The notes under the pieces: generated by a model | The model's input: the letters and a program-made list of their open reading frames with translations, nothing else | Told to the model about the DNA's origin: nothing | Databases searched by the model: none | NCBI RefSeq assembly: GCF_900129405.1 | Contig: NZ_FQVQ01000011.1 | Span: 49,894-113,893, forward strand | Direction: 5' to 3' | Source of the DNA: Flavobacterium fontis | Lineage (GTDB): Bacteria; Bacteroidota; Bacteroidia; Flavobacteriales; Flavobacteriaceae | Length of the DNA stretch: 64,000 bases | Made by a program: the position numbers and the translations under genes | In this document: one piece after another, positions 1-8,178 of the stretch | Numbering within the stretch: the stretch's first letter is position 1 | Layout: each line of letters begins with the position of its first letter

Positions 1-912
1 AAAGGAAAAGCCAAAATCGGTTCTACCCTCAAAGGTATTGGTCCAACCTACATGGATAAAACGGGACGCAACGGTATTCGTGTGGGCGACATTGAATTGA
101 ATGACTTCAAGGAACGCTACCGACAATTGGCCAACAAACACGAAGAAATGATTAAATTCTACGATGTGGCGATTCAATACAACTTGGCAGAAATGGAAAC
201 TGAGTTTTTTGCCGCAATCGAAGCCTTGAAAAAATTGACCTTTATCGACAGTGAAGAATATTTAGCCCAAGCGCAAAAAGCTGGAAAATCCATTTTATGT
301 GAAGGCGCTCAGGGTTCGCTACTCGATGTTGACTTTGGTACCTATCCTTTTGTCACTTCCTCCAATACCACTGCTGCCGGAGCGTGTACCGGATTAGGTA
401 TTGCACCCAATAAAATCAAAGACGTTTTCGGAATATTCAAGGCCTACACTACACGAGTAGGAAGTGGCCCCTTCCCTACCGAATTGTTTGATGAAGTCGG
501 CGCTACGATGGCTCGAGTTGGCAACGAATTCGGCTCGGTTACCGGACGCCAACGCCGCTGCGGATGGTTGGACCTCGTGGCGTTAAAATATGCCATTCAA
601 ATCAATGGAGTGACCCAATTAATGATGATGAAAGGCGATGTACTTTCGGGATTCGAAACGTTGAAAGTCTGTACCGCTTACCAATACAAAGGGAAAACCA
701 TTCACCATTTGCCCTACAATATTGAAGAGGAAAATGTCACGCCAATTTACACGGAATTTAAAGGTTGGAACGCCGATTTAACAGGGTTAACAACCTTTGA
801 GAGCTTGCCGCAAGAGTTAAAAGATTACATCGCATTTATCGAACAGGAAGTCGAAGTACCGATTAAGGTTGTCTCCGTGGGTCCCGATCGAAAACAAACG
901 ATAGTGAGATAA
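1..912 (+). CDS. purA: Adenylosuccinate synthetase, C-terminal part (gene runs off the left edge)
   Basis: PurA joins IMP and aspartate using GTP to give adenylosuccinate, the first committed step of AMP synthesis in the cytoplasm. The frame is open from base 1 (reading KGKAKIGSTLKGIGPTYMDK), so the 5' end lies outside the window and the ATG at 52 is internal. Visible family signatures are GSTLKGIGP-TYMDK, the FGTYPFVTSSNTTAAG stretch, TRVGSGPFPTE and GRQRRCGWLD. The C-terminus PDRKQTIVR followed by TAA is a normal end for the family. A strong hairpin terminator follows at once. About 303 codons are present against roughly 425 in full-length bacterial PurA. Identification is secure; only the partial state limits it. 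Confidence 0.97.
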   Translation, partial: KGKAKIGSTLKGIGPTYMDKTGRNGIRVGDIELNDFKERYRQLANKHEEMIKFYDVAIQYNLAEMETEFFAAIEALKKLTFIDSEEYLAQAQKAGKSILCEGAQGSLLDVDFGTYPFVTSSNTTAAGACTGLGIAPNKIKDVFGIFKAYTTRVGSGPFPTELFDEVGATMARVGNEFGSVTGRQRRCGWLDLVALKYAIQINGVTQLMMMKGDVLSGFETLKVCTAYQYKGKTIHHLPYNIEEENVTPIYTEFKGWNADLTGLTTFESLPQELKDYIAFIEQEVEVPIKVVSVGPDRKQTIVR

Positions 913-913
913 T

Positions 914-946
914 AAAAAAAACCGTTCGCATTGAACGGTTTTTTTG
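914..946. terminator. Bidirectional intrinsic terminator between purA and the amylase gene
   Basis: A perfect stem, AACCGTTC with GAACGGTT around a 5-nt loop, is flanked by a run of A on the left and T on the right. It can therefore terminate both the rightward purA transcript and the leftward amylase transcript. The two genes converge here. Confidence 0.85.
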
Positions 947-948
947 TC

Positions 949-2829
949 TTATAACTTTAACACCAAGGACTCACTTCCTTTTAACTTCACTGGAAGTTGC
1001 CCTTTGCCTTGACTCACTTTCAAAGAAACCGTAGTGCCGTACAAAACATCTTTTACTGGATACGTACCGTCTTTGAGTCCCCACAACCGAATCAACTCAG
1101 CGGGAATTTGCAACGTGTAATCCACCTCACGGTACGAATCAAAATTAGACACAACGATCAACTTCTCCGTGGCCGACCAACGTGCAAAAGCGTATTGTTG
1201 TCCGTCGTAATTGGGTGTTGACGCATTGGGTGCGTGTAAGTCCATATAATTGCCCATCACCGCCGAACTTTTGGCACTAAAGGTCAATAATCGTTTGTAG
1301 AAATCCCGGAGTGCTTTTTCACTATCCGAAAGTTGTCCGCCATCAAATTTACCGTTGTTCATCCATCGTTGGTGATGCGGTACGCCCACGTAATCAAAAA
1401 TACTGGTACGTGTTGGTTTTCCAAAACCACCTTCCTCCAAACCGGGTTCGCCTACTTCCTGTCCAAAATAAATCATGATAGGAGCTGAACTCAAAAGGGT
1501 TGAAACCACCATTAAGGGTTTCCCGCGTTCCGGAGTTCCCGCAAAATCAACACTTGCCAAACGTTGCTCGTCATGGTTGTCTAAAAAGTGTAACATGTGA
1601 CGCTCAATATCTTGGTTGCGTTTGCGTATGTCGGTCAATCCATCAGAAAGCGCCTGTCCCCGAATCATTGCTTTCAAATGATCATAGGTTTCCACCTTGT
1701 CGTAGAGGTAATCCATTTTACCTTTAAAAATGTAATTGCGGTACTCGTTGGGATTGTATACTTCAGCCAAAAGAAAGGCTTCAGGATTTTTCATTTTGAT
1801 CGAGGAGTTCAAAAAACTCCAAAATTCATAAGGAACCATTTCAGCCATATCATAACGGAAACCATCGACTCCTTTTTCCAACCAATACATCGCAATTTCG
1901 CGAAACTTCAACCACGAATTGGGCACATCCTTGTCTTTCCAATACGCATAATGCTCCGCATAGGTTTTTTTCTCAAAACCCTCAGGCAATTCAGGGAAAT
2001 CTTTGGAACCATCGGGACGGATACCATAATTTACCTTAACGGTCTCGTACCAATCGTTAATATCAGGCTTTGCCGCTCGAGAGCCGTTTCCGGTCCATTT
2101 GGCTGGATTTTCATCAAATTGCCCATCCAATAACGGATGTTCATCCCCGCCAAGAGGCTTGTAATCGGGTGATGTAGGCACTTGAAACGGTTGCCCTGGA
2201 ATGTAATAAAAATTGTTATTACGGTTGTACTCTTGCGTCACGTCATCGTCTTCCCCAAAGTCTTTTACTCCCTCGGGTTTTGACAAACTCTTGTATTTAC
2301 GGGCAATGTGGTTGGGAACAATATCAATGATGACTTTCATTCCGTTTTTATGGGTGCGTTCAATCAAGGCCTCAAACTCTTGCAAACGCGTCAAGGGATC
2401 GACAGCCAAGTCGGGATTTACATTGTAATAATCCTTCACCGCATAAGGTGAACCCGCACGTCCTTTTACCACATCGGGATCATCGTCACTTATGCCGTAG
2501 GGCTTGTAATCGGCTACCACCGCGTGATGGGGCACTCCTGTATACCAAATGTGTGTAACGCCCAACCCTTTGATTTCCTCTAACGCTTTGTCGGTAAAAT
2601 CATTAAATTTTCCAACGCCATTTTCTTCCTTGGTCCCCCAAGGTTTGTTGGTGGTATTGGTATTGCCAAATAATCGGGTAAAAACTTGATAAACGACTTT
2701 TTTCTGTTCCACAGGTGTTACTTTTTTGGGAGGTTGTGATGGAGTTTTGGGGGCTTGTGCTTGAACTTGAAAGGCAAATGCCAAGCCGGCCATCCAGATG
2801 TATTTATGCATGGTACATTGTTTTTTCAT
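949..2829 (-). CDS. Secreted GH13 alpha-amylase family protein
   Basis: A glycoside hydrolase of clan GH-H that should cleave or transfer alpha-1,4 glucans outside the cytoplasm. The N-terminus is a signal peptide ending ...AFQVQAQA. The four GH13 signature regions are visible: DIVPNH, GVDGFRYDMAEM (nucleophile Asp), FLLAEVYN (acid/base Glu) and HFLDNHDEQR (third Asp). Total length is about 626 residues. Start choice: a -7 promoter box TATATTTG sits at 2839-2846 on this strand, so the longest frame, starting with TTG at 2841, would begin inside the promoter. The ATG at 2829, or the next one at 2811 (MHKYIWMAG), is more likely, giving a very short leader. No SusC/SusD partners lie nearby, so the substrate is not specified. 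Confidence 0.9.
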   Translation of the reverse strand: MKKQCTMHKYIWMAGLAFAFQVQAQAPKTPSQPPKKVTPVEQKKVVYQVFTRLFGNTNTTNKPWGTKEENGVGKFNDFTDKALEEIKGLGVTHIWYTGVPHHAVVADYKPYGISDDDPDVVKGRAGSPYAVKDYYNVNPDLAVDPLTRLQEFEALIERTHKNGMKVIIDIVPNHIARKYKSLSKPEGVKDFGEDDDVTQEYNRNNNFYYIPGQPFQVPTSPDYKPLGGDEHPLLDGQFDENPAKWTGNGSRAAKPDINDWYETVKVNYGIRPDGSKDFPELPEGFEKKTYAEHYAYWKDKDVPNSWLKFREIAMYWLEKGVDGFRYDMAEMVPYEFWSFLNSSIKMKNPEAFLLAEVYNPNEYRNYIFKGKMDYLYDKVETYDHLKAMIRGQALSDGLTDIRKRNQDIERHMLHFLDNHDEQRLASVDFAGTPERGKPLMVVSTLLSSAPIMIYFGQEVGEPGLEEGGFGKPTRTSIFDYVGVPHHQRWMNNGKFDGGQLSDSEKALRDFYKRLLTFSAKSSAVMGNYMDLHAPNASTPNYDGQQYAFARWSATEKLIVVSNFDSYREVDYTLQIPAELIRLWGLKDGTYPVKDVLYGTTVSLKVSQGKGQLPVKLKGSESLVLKL

Positions 2830-2915
2830 GATGAAACACAAATATAGAAATTCGTCGGGGATTCTCTAGGCTAATAAAAAAAACTTAATACCGAAAACCA
2901 ACGGGGGCTTTTTCA

Positions 2916-2923
2916 TAAATTTG
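2916..2923 (+). promoter_or_regulatory. -7 promoter box for the OstA-like gene
   Basis: TAAATTTG matches the Bacteroidota -7 consensus TAnnTTTG and lies about 20 bp before the TTG start at 2944. No clear -33 TTTG is visible. Confidence 0.5.
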
Positions 2924-2943
2924 CCCCACTAAACTATAGGAAT

Positions 2944-4581
2944 TTGAGACGTATCCTTGTTTTTCTTTTTTTACTACTCGGGTGGTGCCAATATGCCTTG
3001 GGGCAACGTCCTCCGGGGAGTATTCAAATTGAAAATGCCGACTTTCAAGACATTAACCAATTTGAAATTCCCGATGCCGTTTTGCTCACGGGAAATGTTC
3101 GCGTGCGTCATGAAGGGGTCGTGATGACCTGCAACAAAGCCTATTTTTTTCAGAAAGAAAATTATATCAAAGCCTTTGGACAAGTACAAATGGTGCAAGG
3201 CGACACTTTGTACCTCAACAGCACTTATGCCGAATATAACGGAAATGTAAAAAAAGCCTATGCTACGGGGAATGTAATCATGCGCTCCCCCGAATCGAGT
3301 TTGGTGACCGATACCATTCATTTTGACCGAATGAAACAAGAAGCCTTTTACAAAACCAAAGGCGTCATTACCAACCGAAATAATACACTCAAAAGCGATG
3401 CGGGCACGTATTATGTGAAAGAAAAAAAATACCGTTTTCTTACCGCAGTAGAACTCAAAAACCCGGAATACACAATTCGCTCTAATCACTTGGACTATTA
3501 TACCAGTTCGGGACATTCGTACCTCTTTGGTCCTTCGACGATCACGGGAAAAGACAACTTTATTTATACCGAAAACGGATTTTACAATACCAAAAAAAAT
3601 GTCGGTCACTTTCTGAGGAAGTCGTATATCAAATATAAAGACCGGAAAATTGAAGGCGACAGTTTGTATTTTGACCGTACGCGGGAATTCTCTTCGGGGA
3701 CACGAAACGTCAAAATTACCGATACGATCAACCGCGCCATCATTAAAGGACATTATGCCGAATTGTACAAAAAACAAGATTCCGTGTATATGACCCGTCG
3801 TGCCTCGGTGCGCTATTGGGTAGAAAACGACTCGATGTTTGTGCATGCCAAGAAAATCTATCTCACGGGGAAACCGGGAGCGCGAATTATTCGTGGGGAA
3901 AAAAATGTGCGGTTTTTCAAAACGGACATGAGTGGAAAATGCGACTCTTTACACTCCGATCAAAAAGTGGCCCTGACCAAACTCATCGGGAAACCGATAC
4001 TTTGGAATGGCGACAAACAACTCACCGGCGATGTCATGCATCTCATTGGCAATAATGCTACGGAAAAACTCGATTCGCTAAAAGTACTCAACAATGCGTT
4101 TATCATTTCCAAAGACACGCTGGGCGCGGGTTTCAATCAGGTTAAAGGAATAAATCTGTATGGAAAGTTTCGGGAAAACAAATTGTATGAAGTCGATGTG
4201 GTCAAAAATAACGAAGTCATTTACTTTATGCGAAACGACAAAAACGAACTCATCGGCATCGATAAAACGGCTTGTAGTCGCATAAATATGACCCTCAATG
4301 GAAATGATGTCGATACCATTACTTTTTTTGATCGCGTAAACGGAACCTTGTACCCAGAGGAAGATTTTCCCGAGAATGTGCGGAAACTCCGGGGCTTTGT
4401 ATGGCGCATTGAGGAGCGAATAAATTCCAAAGAAGATATTTTCCCTCCCGAAGAAGCCGAAGCCGAAGCGGCGTTGCAAGAACAAGCGCGCAAAGAGGCT
4501 ACAAAACCCGCTGTCCCAATGCCTATTCGAAAAGAAACATTGAATTACGACAAAACGAGCCGTTCGACCAAAACGAAATAA
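2944..4581 (+). CDS. OstA-like (LptA/LptD N-terminal type) envelope protein
   Basis: Predicted periplasmic protein of the OstA-like group, related to LptA and the N-domain of LptD, which carry lipopolysaccharide to the outer membrane. A signal peptide (RRILVFLFLLLGWCQYALGQ) precedes repeating beta-jellyroll strands. Typical OstA phrases are visible: LTGNVRVRHEGVVMTCNKAY, GQVQMVQGDTLYLNS, AYATGNVIMR and TLKSDAGTYY. About 545 residues, long for LptA and usual for the Bacteroidota version. The C-tail is rich in Glu, Ala and Lys and probably disordered. The only start that leaves an intact signal peptide is a TTG at 2944; it lies a few bases after AGGA and 20 bp after a -7 box. The aminotransferase gene follows after 20 bp, suggesting co-transcription. 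Confidence 0.85.
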   Translation: MRRILVFLFLLLGWCQYALGQRPPGSIQIENADFQDINQFEIPDAVLLTGNVRVRHEGVVMTCNKAYFFQKENYIKAFGQVQMVQGDTLYLNSTYAEYNGNVKKAYATGNVIMRSPESSLVTDTIHFDRMKQEAFYKTKGVITNRNNTLKSDAGTYYVKEKKYRFLTAVELKNPEYTIRSNHLDYYTSSGHSYLFGPSTITGKDNFIYTENGFYNTKKNVGHFLRKSYIKYKDRKIEGDSLYFDRTREFSSGTRNVKITDTINRAIIKGHYAELYKKQDSVYMTRRASVRYWVENDSMFVHAKKIYLTGKPGARIIRGEKNVRFFKTDMSGKCDSLHSDQKVALTKLIGKPILWNGDKQLTGDVMHLIGNNATEKLDSLKVLNNAFIISKDTLGAGFNQVKGINLYGKFRENKLYEVDVVKNNEVIYFMRNDKNELIGIDKTACSRINMTLNGNDVDTITFFDRVNGTLYPEEDFPENVRKLRGFVWRIEERINSKEDIFPPEEAEAEAALQEQARKEATKPAVPMPIRKETLNYDKTSRSTKTK

Positions 4582-4601
4582 AACCTACAACGCTACGGTA
4601 T

Positions 4602-5813
4602 ATGACCTTGAAATCGGACTTTTTACGATACCAAGCCCAAACCTCACCCTACCCACTCGGGATGGAAGTTTCCCATGCCGTGGGTTCGTATATTTATGAC
4701 ACCCAAAACAAAGCGTATTTGGACTTTGTGGCGGGCGTTTCGGCTTGCTCCCTAGGGCATCAGCATCCACGGGTAAATCAAGCGATTATTGATCAATTGC
4801 ATAAGTATTCGCATGTTATGGTCTATGGCGAATATGCACAACATCCAGCAACGGAATATTGCAAATTATTGGTGCAAAACTTACCTCCCGAATTAAATAA
4901 AGTGTATTTGGTCAATTCAGGGACCGAAGCCACAGAAGGCGCCCTCAAATTGGCCCGCCGCGTTACAGGAAGAAGTCAGCTAATTTCCTGCCACAACGCC
5001 TATCACGGCAACACCATGGGATCGATGAGTGTAATGGGGTTTGAAGAGCGCAAACAAATCTTTCGTCCCTTGGTGCCCGATGTCGAATTTATTACGTTCA
5101 ATAACGAAGCGGATATCGCAAAAATTACCACCCGTACCGCCGGAATTATCTTGGAAAGTATTCAGGGTGGTGCGGGATTTATCCAACCCGAAAATGATTT
5201 CTTATTGAAAGTCAAACAGCGTTGTGAAGCTGTAGGAGCCTTGATGATTGTTGATGAAATCCAACCCGGATTTGGACGCACGGGGAAATTATTTGGCTTT
5301 GAAAACTATAATGTTGTACCCGATGTGGTCATTATTGGCAAAGGCATGGCAGGAGGTATGCCCGTTGGAGGTTTTATCGCCAACGAACGCTATATGGATT
5401 TATTAAGTCACAACCCTAAGCTCGGCCATATCACAACCTTTGGAGGACATCCCGTGATTGCAGCGGCTAGTTTAGCCACGTTGCAAGAAATACTCGAAAA
5501 AGACTATGCGGCCCAAGCTTTGGAAAAAGAAAAATTGTTTCGCCGTCTTTTGGTACACCCTTTGATAGAAGAAGTTAGGGGCCGCGGATTAATGTTGGCG
5601 GCGATGACCGCTGATCCAGAGATTACGAATCGCGCCATTTTCAAATGCCAAGACAAAGGACTTATCCTATTTTGGTTATTGTTTGAAGGAAAAGCCATAC
5701 GGATTACCCCACCGCTGACTGTTTCTGAGGCGGAAATTCGCGAAGGTTGTGCCATCCTGTTGGAGGCGTTAGACGAGATTATGACTGAGGATAAGCATGT
5801 TACCCTTAGTTAG
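4602..5813 (+). CDS. Class III (fold type I) PLP-dependent aminotransferase
   Basis: Transfers an amino group from an omega-amino donor to a keto acid with pyridoxal phosphate in the cytoplasm. Class III hallmarks are visible: GVSACSLGHQHPRV, NSGTEATEGALKLAR, HNAYHGNTMGS, VDEIQPGFGRTGKLF, and IGKGMAGGMPVG, which carries the PLP-binding Lys. THFGGHP-like TTFGGHPV follows. 403 residues, a normal length. It could be an acetylornithine/ornithine-type or a broader omega-aminotransferase; no arg genes are adjacent and sequence alone does not settle the substrate. It starts with ATG 20 bp after the OstA-like gene. Confidence 0.9.
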   Translation: MTLKSDFLRYQAQTSPYPLGMEVSHAVGSYIYDTQNKAYLDFVAGVSACSLGHQHPRVNQAIIDQLHKYSHVMVYGEYAQHPATEYCKLLVQNLPPELNKVYLVNSGTEATEGALKLARRVTGRSQLISCHNAYHGNTMGSMSVMGFEERKQIFRPLVPDVEFITFNNEADIAKITTRTAGIILESIQGGAGFIQPENDFLLKVKQRCEAVGALMIVDEIQPGFGRTGKLFGFENYNVVPDVVIIGKGMAGGMPVGGFIANERYMDLLSHNPKLGHITTFGGHPVIAAASLATLQEILEKDYAAQALEKEKLFRRLLVHPLIEEVRGRGLMLAAMTADPEITNRAIFKCQDKGLILFWLLFEGKAIRITPPLTVSEAEIREGCAILLEALDEIMTEDKHVTLS

Positions 5814-5901
5814 TGTTAATTAAATTGTTTAAAACAATTCCTGTTTTTTTCCGTTTTTCCTCAAGGGTTACGTACCTTTAAGTAGTGCAACCTAAACCCC
5901 A

Positions 5902-7302
5902 ATGACTATGTATTTGAATCACGAAGAAGACGACTACAATTTATCGCTCTCCCGTTTTGAGTCGATGTTGAAAACCAATAAGGTGTTCTTCTTCGATTCG
6001 GAGGAGTTTGAAGAGATTATCTTGTATTATTTGGACATGGGAAAAACTAATTTGGCAAAAAAAGCACTCAAATTAGGCTTGGAACAGCATCCAAAATCAA
6101 CAGGGTTAAAATTGGTTCAAGTAGAAATGTTGGTGTACGAAGACAAGTTGGACGCCGCCGAAAAACTATTGAATGAATTGTATGCCATTGAACCGCACAA
6201 CGAAGAAATTTATATCCAACGCGCCAGCATTTACTCCAAACGCGACAACCATGAAAAAGCGGTAGCCTGTTTGAAAAAAGCGCTCGAGTATACTGATGAC
6301 CATGCCGATGTTTACAATTTGATGGGGATGGAATATTTATTTATGGACGATTTAGAATCGGCAAAATCCTGTTTCATTCAATGTTTGGAAGAAGATATTG
6401 CAGACCAATCGGCCTTATATAATGTGGTGTATTGTTTTGAATTTCTAGACCAAAATGCCGCCGCTATCGACTATTTGAAAACCTACATTGATCGTAATCC
6501 TTACAGTGAAATTGCTTGGCATCAATCGGGACGGTTGTACTATGGGTTAAAAGATTATGAAAATGCCGTACGTGCCTTTGAATTTGCTACCTATATCGAC
6601 GAGACCTTTGTAGGCGCTTTTATGGAAAAAGGGAAGGCTTTGGAGCGTTTGAAGCGCTACACGGAAGCCATTGAAAGCTACGAGCAAACCCTTGCTTTAG
6701 ACGACCCAACATCGTATGCTTTGTTGCGAATTGGCAAATGCTACGAAAAAGTGGGCAACAAAGTAGCTGCCCTTAAATATTATAACCAAACCGTCCACGA
6801 AGATCCGTTATTGGACAAAGGTTGGATAGCGATTACCGATTTTTATATTCGTCAAAAAAATTATTCCAAAGCGCTCTATTATGTCAATAAAGCCCTCGGA
6901 ATTGACGATCAAAACAGCAGCTATTGGAAACGGTACGCAACCATCAATAAGGCCCTCTTTTTATTTGAAGAAGCTGAACACGGGTACCGAAAAGCGGTTG
7001 AGTTTGGCGATTACGAATTGGATACCTGGTTGTTTTGGGTCGACATGATGTATCAAATGGGTGAAAATGATAATGCGATACTTGCGTTACTTCAAGCCAG
7101 TGAATATTTTCCCGAAGCCTATGAAATTGAGTACCGCATGGCAGGCTTGTATTTTACGCTTGAAATGGAAGAAAAAGGAAGTTATCATCTTGCCAATGCC
7201 TTGCGGTTGAATGCAACCCATTACACCTTATTGGAAGAGTTGTTTCCGCAAGTGATGGACCTGAATAGCATCCAAAAAGCACTCCGAAAATACCGCAAAT
7301 AA
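5902..7302 (+). CDS. Tetratricopeptide repeat protein
   Basis: A 466-residue soluble protein made almost entirely of TPR helical hairpins, for example AEKLLNELYAIEPHNEEIYIQ, AVACLKKALEYTDDHADVYN and AIESYEQTLALDDPTSYALL. No signal peptide and no catalytic domain are visible, so it is probably a cytoplasmic scaffold. It is conserved in Flavobacteriia next to aroE. A TACCTTTA box at about 5873 may be its -7 element. The stop codon overlaps the aroE start (TAATG), showing tight translational coupling with aroE. Specific partners are unknown. Confidence 0.85.
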   Translation: MTMYLNHEEDDYNLSLSRFESMLKTNKVFFFDSEEFEEIILYYLDMGKTNLAKKALKLGLEQHPKSTGLKLVQVEMLVYEDKLDAAEKLLNELYAIEPHNEEIYIQRASIYSKRDNHEKAVACLKKALEYTDDHADVYNLMGMEYLFMDDLESAKSCFIQCLEEDIADQSALYNVVYCFEFLDQNAAAIDYLKTYIDRNPYSEIAWHQSGRLYYGLKDYENAVRAFEFATYIDETFVGAFMEKGKALERLKRYTEAIESYEQTLALDDPTSYALLRIGKCYEKVGNKVAALKYYNQTVHEDPLLDKGWIAITDFYIRQKNYSKALYYVNKALGIDDQNSSYWKRYATINKALFLFEEAEHGYRKAVEFGDYELDTWLFWVDMMYQMGENDNAILALLQASEYFPEAYEIEYRMAGLYFTLEMEEKGSYHLANALRLNATHYTLLEELFPQVMDLNSIQKALRKYRK

Positions 7303-8060
7303 TGGCCCCATCTTCCGAAAAACGCTTTGGCCTTTTGGGACGAAACATTGCGTATTCCTTTTCACGTGGGTATTTTGCAAAAAAGTTTGAAGCGCCGCAA
7401 TGGCAACACTGTCGCTATGACAATTACGATCTGCCCGAGGCTGCTCAAATTAAACCTTTGTTACAAACCCAACCCTATCTGAATGGCTTAAATGTAACCG
7501 TTCCCTACAAAGAAGCCGTCATCCCTTTTTTGGATGATTTGGATCCCATTGCCCGACAAATTGGAGCTGTAAATACGATCCAATGGCTCCCCGATGGTAC
7601 AACCCTAGGCCACAATACCGATTGGTACGGATTTCAACAAGCATTAGCACCGCACTTAGCGCCCCATCATCAACGCGCCCTCGTCTTGGGAACCGGAGGC
7701 GCTGCCAAAGCGATACGTTACGCGTTGCAACATTTGGGTATACCCTACACCTTGGTCAGTCGTTCAGGCGAAGAGGGAACCCTTTCCTACGCCGAAATCA
7801 CGCCCGAAATCATGCATGCCCACACCCTTGTTATTCAATGTACCCCTTTGGGAACCTTTCCCGAGGTAGAGGCCTGTCCCCCAATACCCTACTCCTATTT
7901 TACGCCGCTTCACCTAGCGTTTGATTTGGTATACAATCCGCCTAAAACCCGTTTTTTAACCTTAGCTGAAGCACAAGGCGCTGCCATAGAAAATGGGTAT
8001 TCCATGTTGGTTCACCAAGCAGAAAAGGCCTGGGAAATCTGGAACAGCACCAACGTATAG
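7302..8060 (+). CDS. aroE: Shikimate dehydrogenase
   Basis: AroE reduces 3-dehydroshikimate to shikimate with NADPH in aromatic amino acid biosynthesis. The substrate-binding domain shows NGLNVTVPYKEAVIPFLD (catalytic Lys) and GAVNTI, then GHNTDWYGF (catalytic Asp). The Rossmann NADP domain begins VLGTGGAAKAIRYAL. The C-terminus VYNPPKTRFL...AIENGYSMLVHQAEKAWEIW is standard. At 252 residues it is at the short end for the family. The ATG overlaps the preceding TAA by one base, so it is translated as part of the TPR-aroE pair. Confidence 0.95.
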   Translation: MAPSSEKRFGLLGRNIAYSFSRGYFAKKFEAPQWQHCRYDNYDLPEAAQIKPLLQTQPYLNGLNVTVPYKEAVIPFLDDLDPIARQIGAVNTIQWLPDGTTLGHNTDWYGFQQALAPHLAPHHQRALVLGTGGAAKAIRYALQHLGIPYTLVSRSGEEGTLSYAEITPEIMHAHTLVIQCTPLGTFPEVEACPPIPYSYFTPLHLAFDLVYNPPKTRFLTLAEAQGAAIENGYSMLVHQAEKAWEIWNSTNV

Positions 8061-8111
8061 CCGTAAATCCTGTCTTTTCAATTTCTTTACACACAGAAAC
8101 CTAGCTTTTAC

Positions 8112-8142
8112 TTTGAATTTTAGGACGACTTTAGTATCTTTC
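8112..8142 (+). promoter_or_regulatory. Bacteroidota-type promoter of the DUF349 gene
   Basis: TTTG (-33) at 8112-8115 and TATCTTTC (-7, one mismatch to TAnnTTTG) at 8135-8142 are separated by 19 bp. The ATG follows at 8179. Confidence 0.65.
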
Positions 8143-8178
8143 GCCCTAATTATTGTATAACCCCTACAACCTAAACGA

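Noticed and set aside
1597..2133. 178-codon plus-strand frame inside the amylase gene
   Set aside because: Antisense to a clearly coding GH13 gene, with no family signature; a shadow.
2974..3846. 290-codon minus-strand frame in the OstA-like gene
   Set aside because: Antisense to a gene with signal peptide and OstA motifs; its His/Phe/Gly-rich composition is typical of shadow frames.
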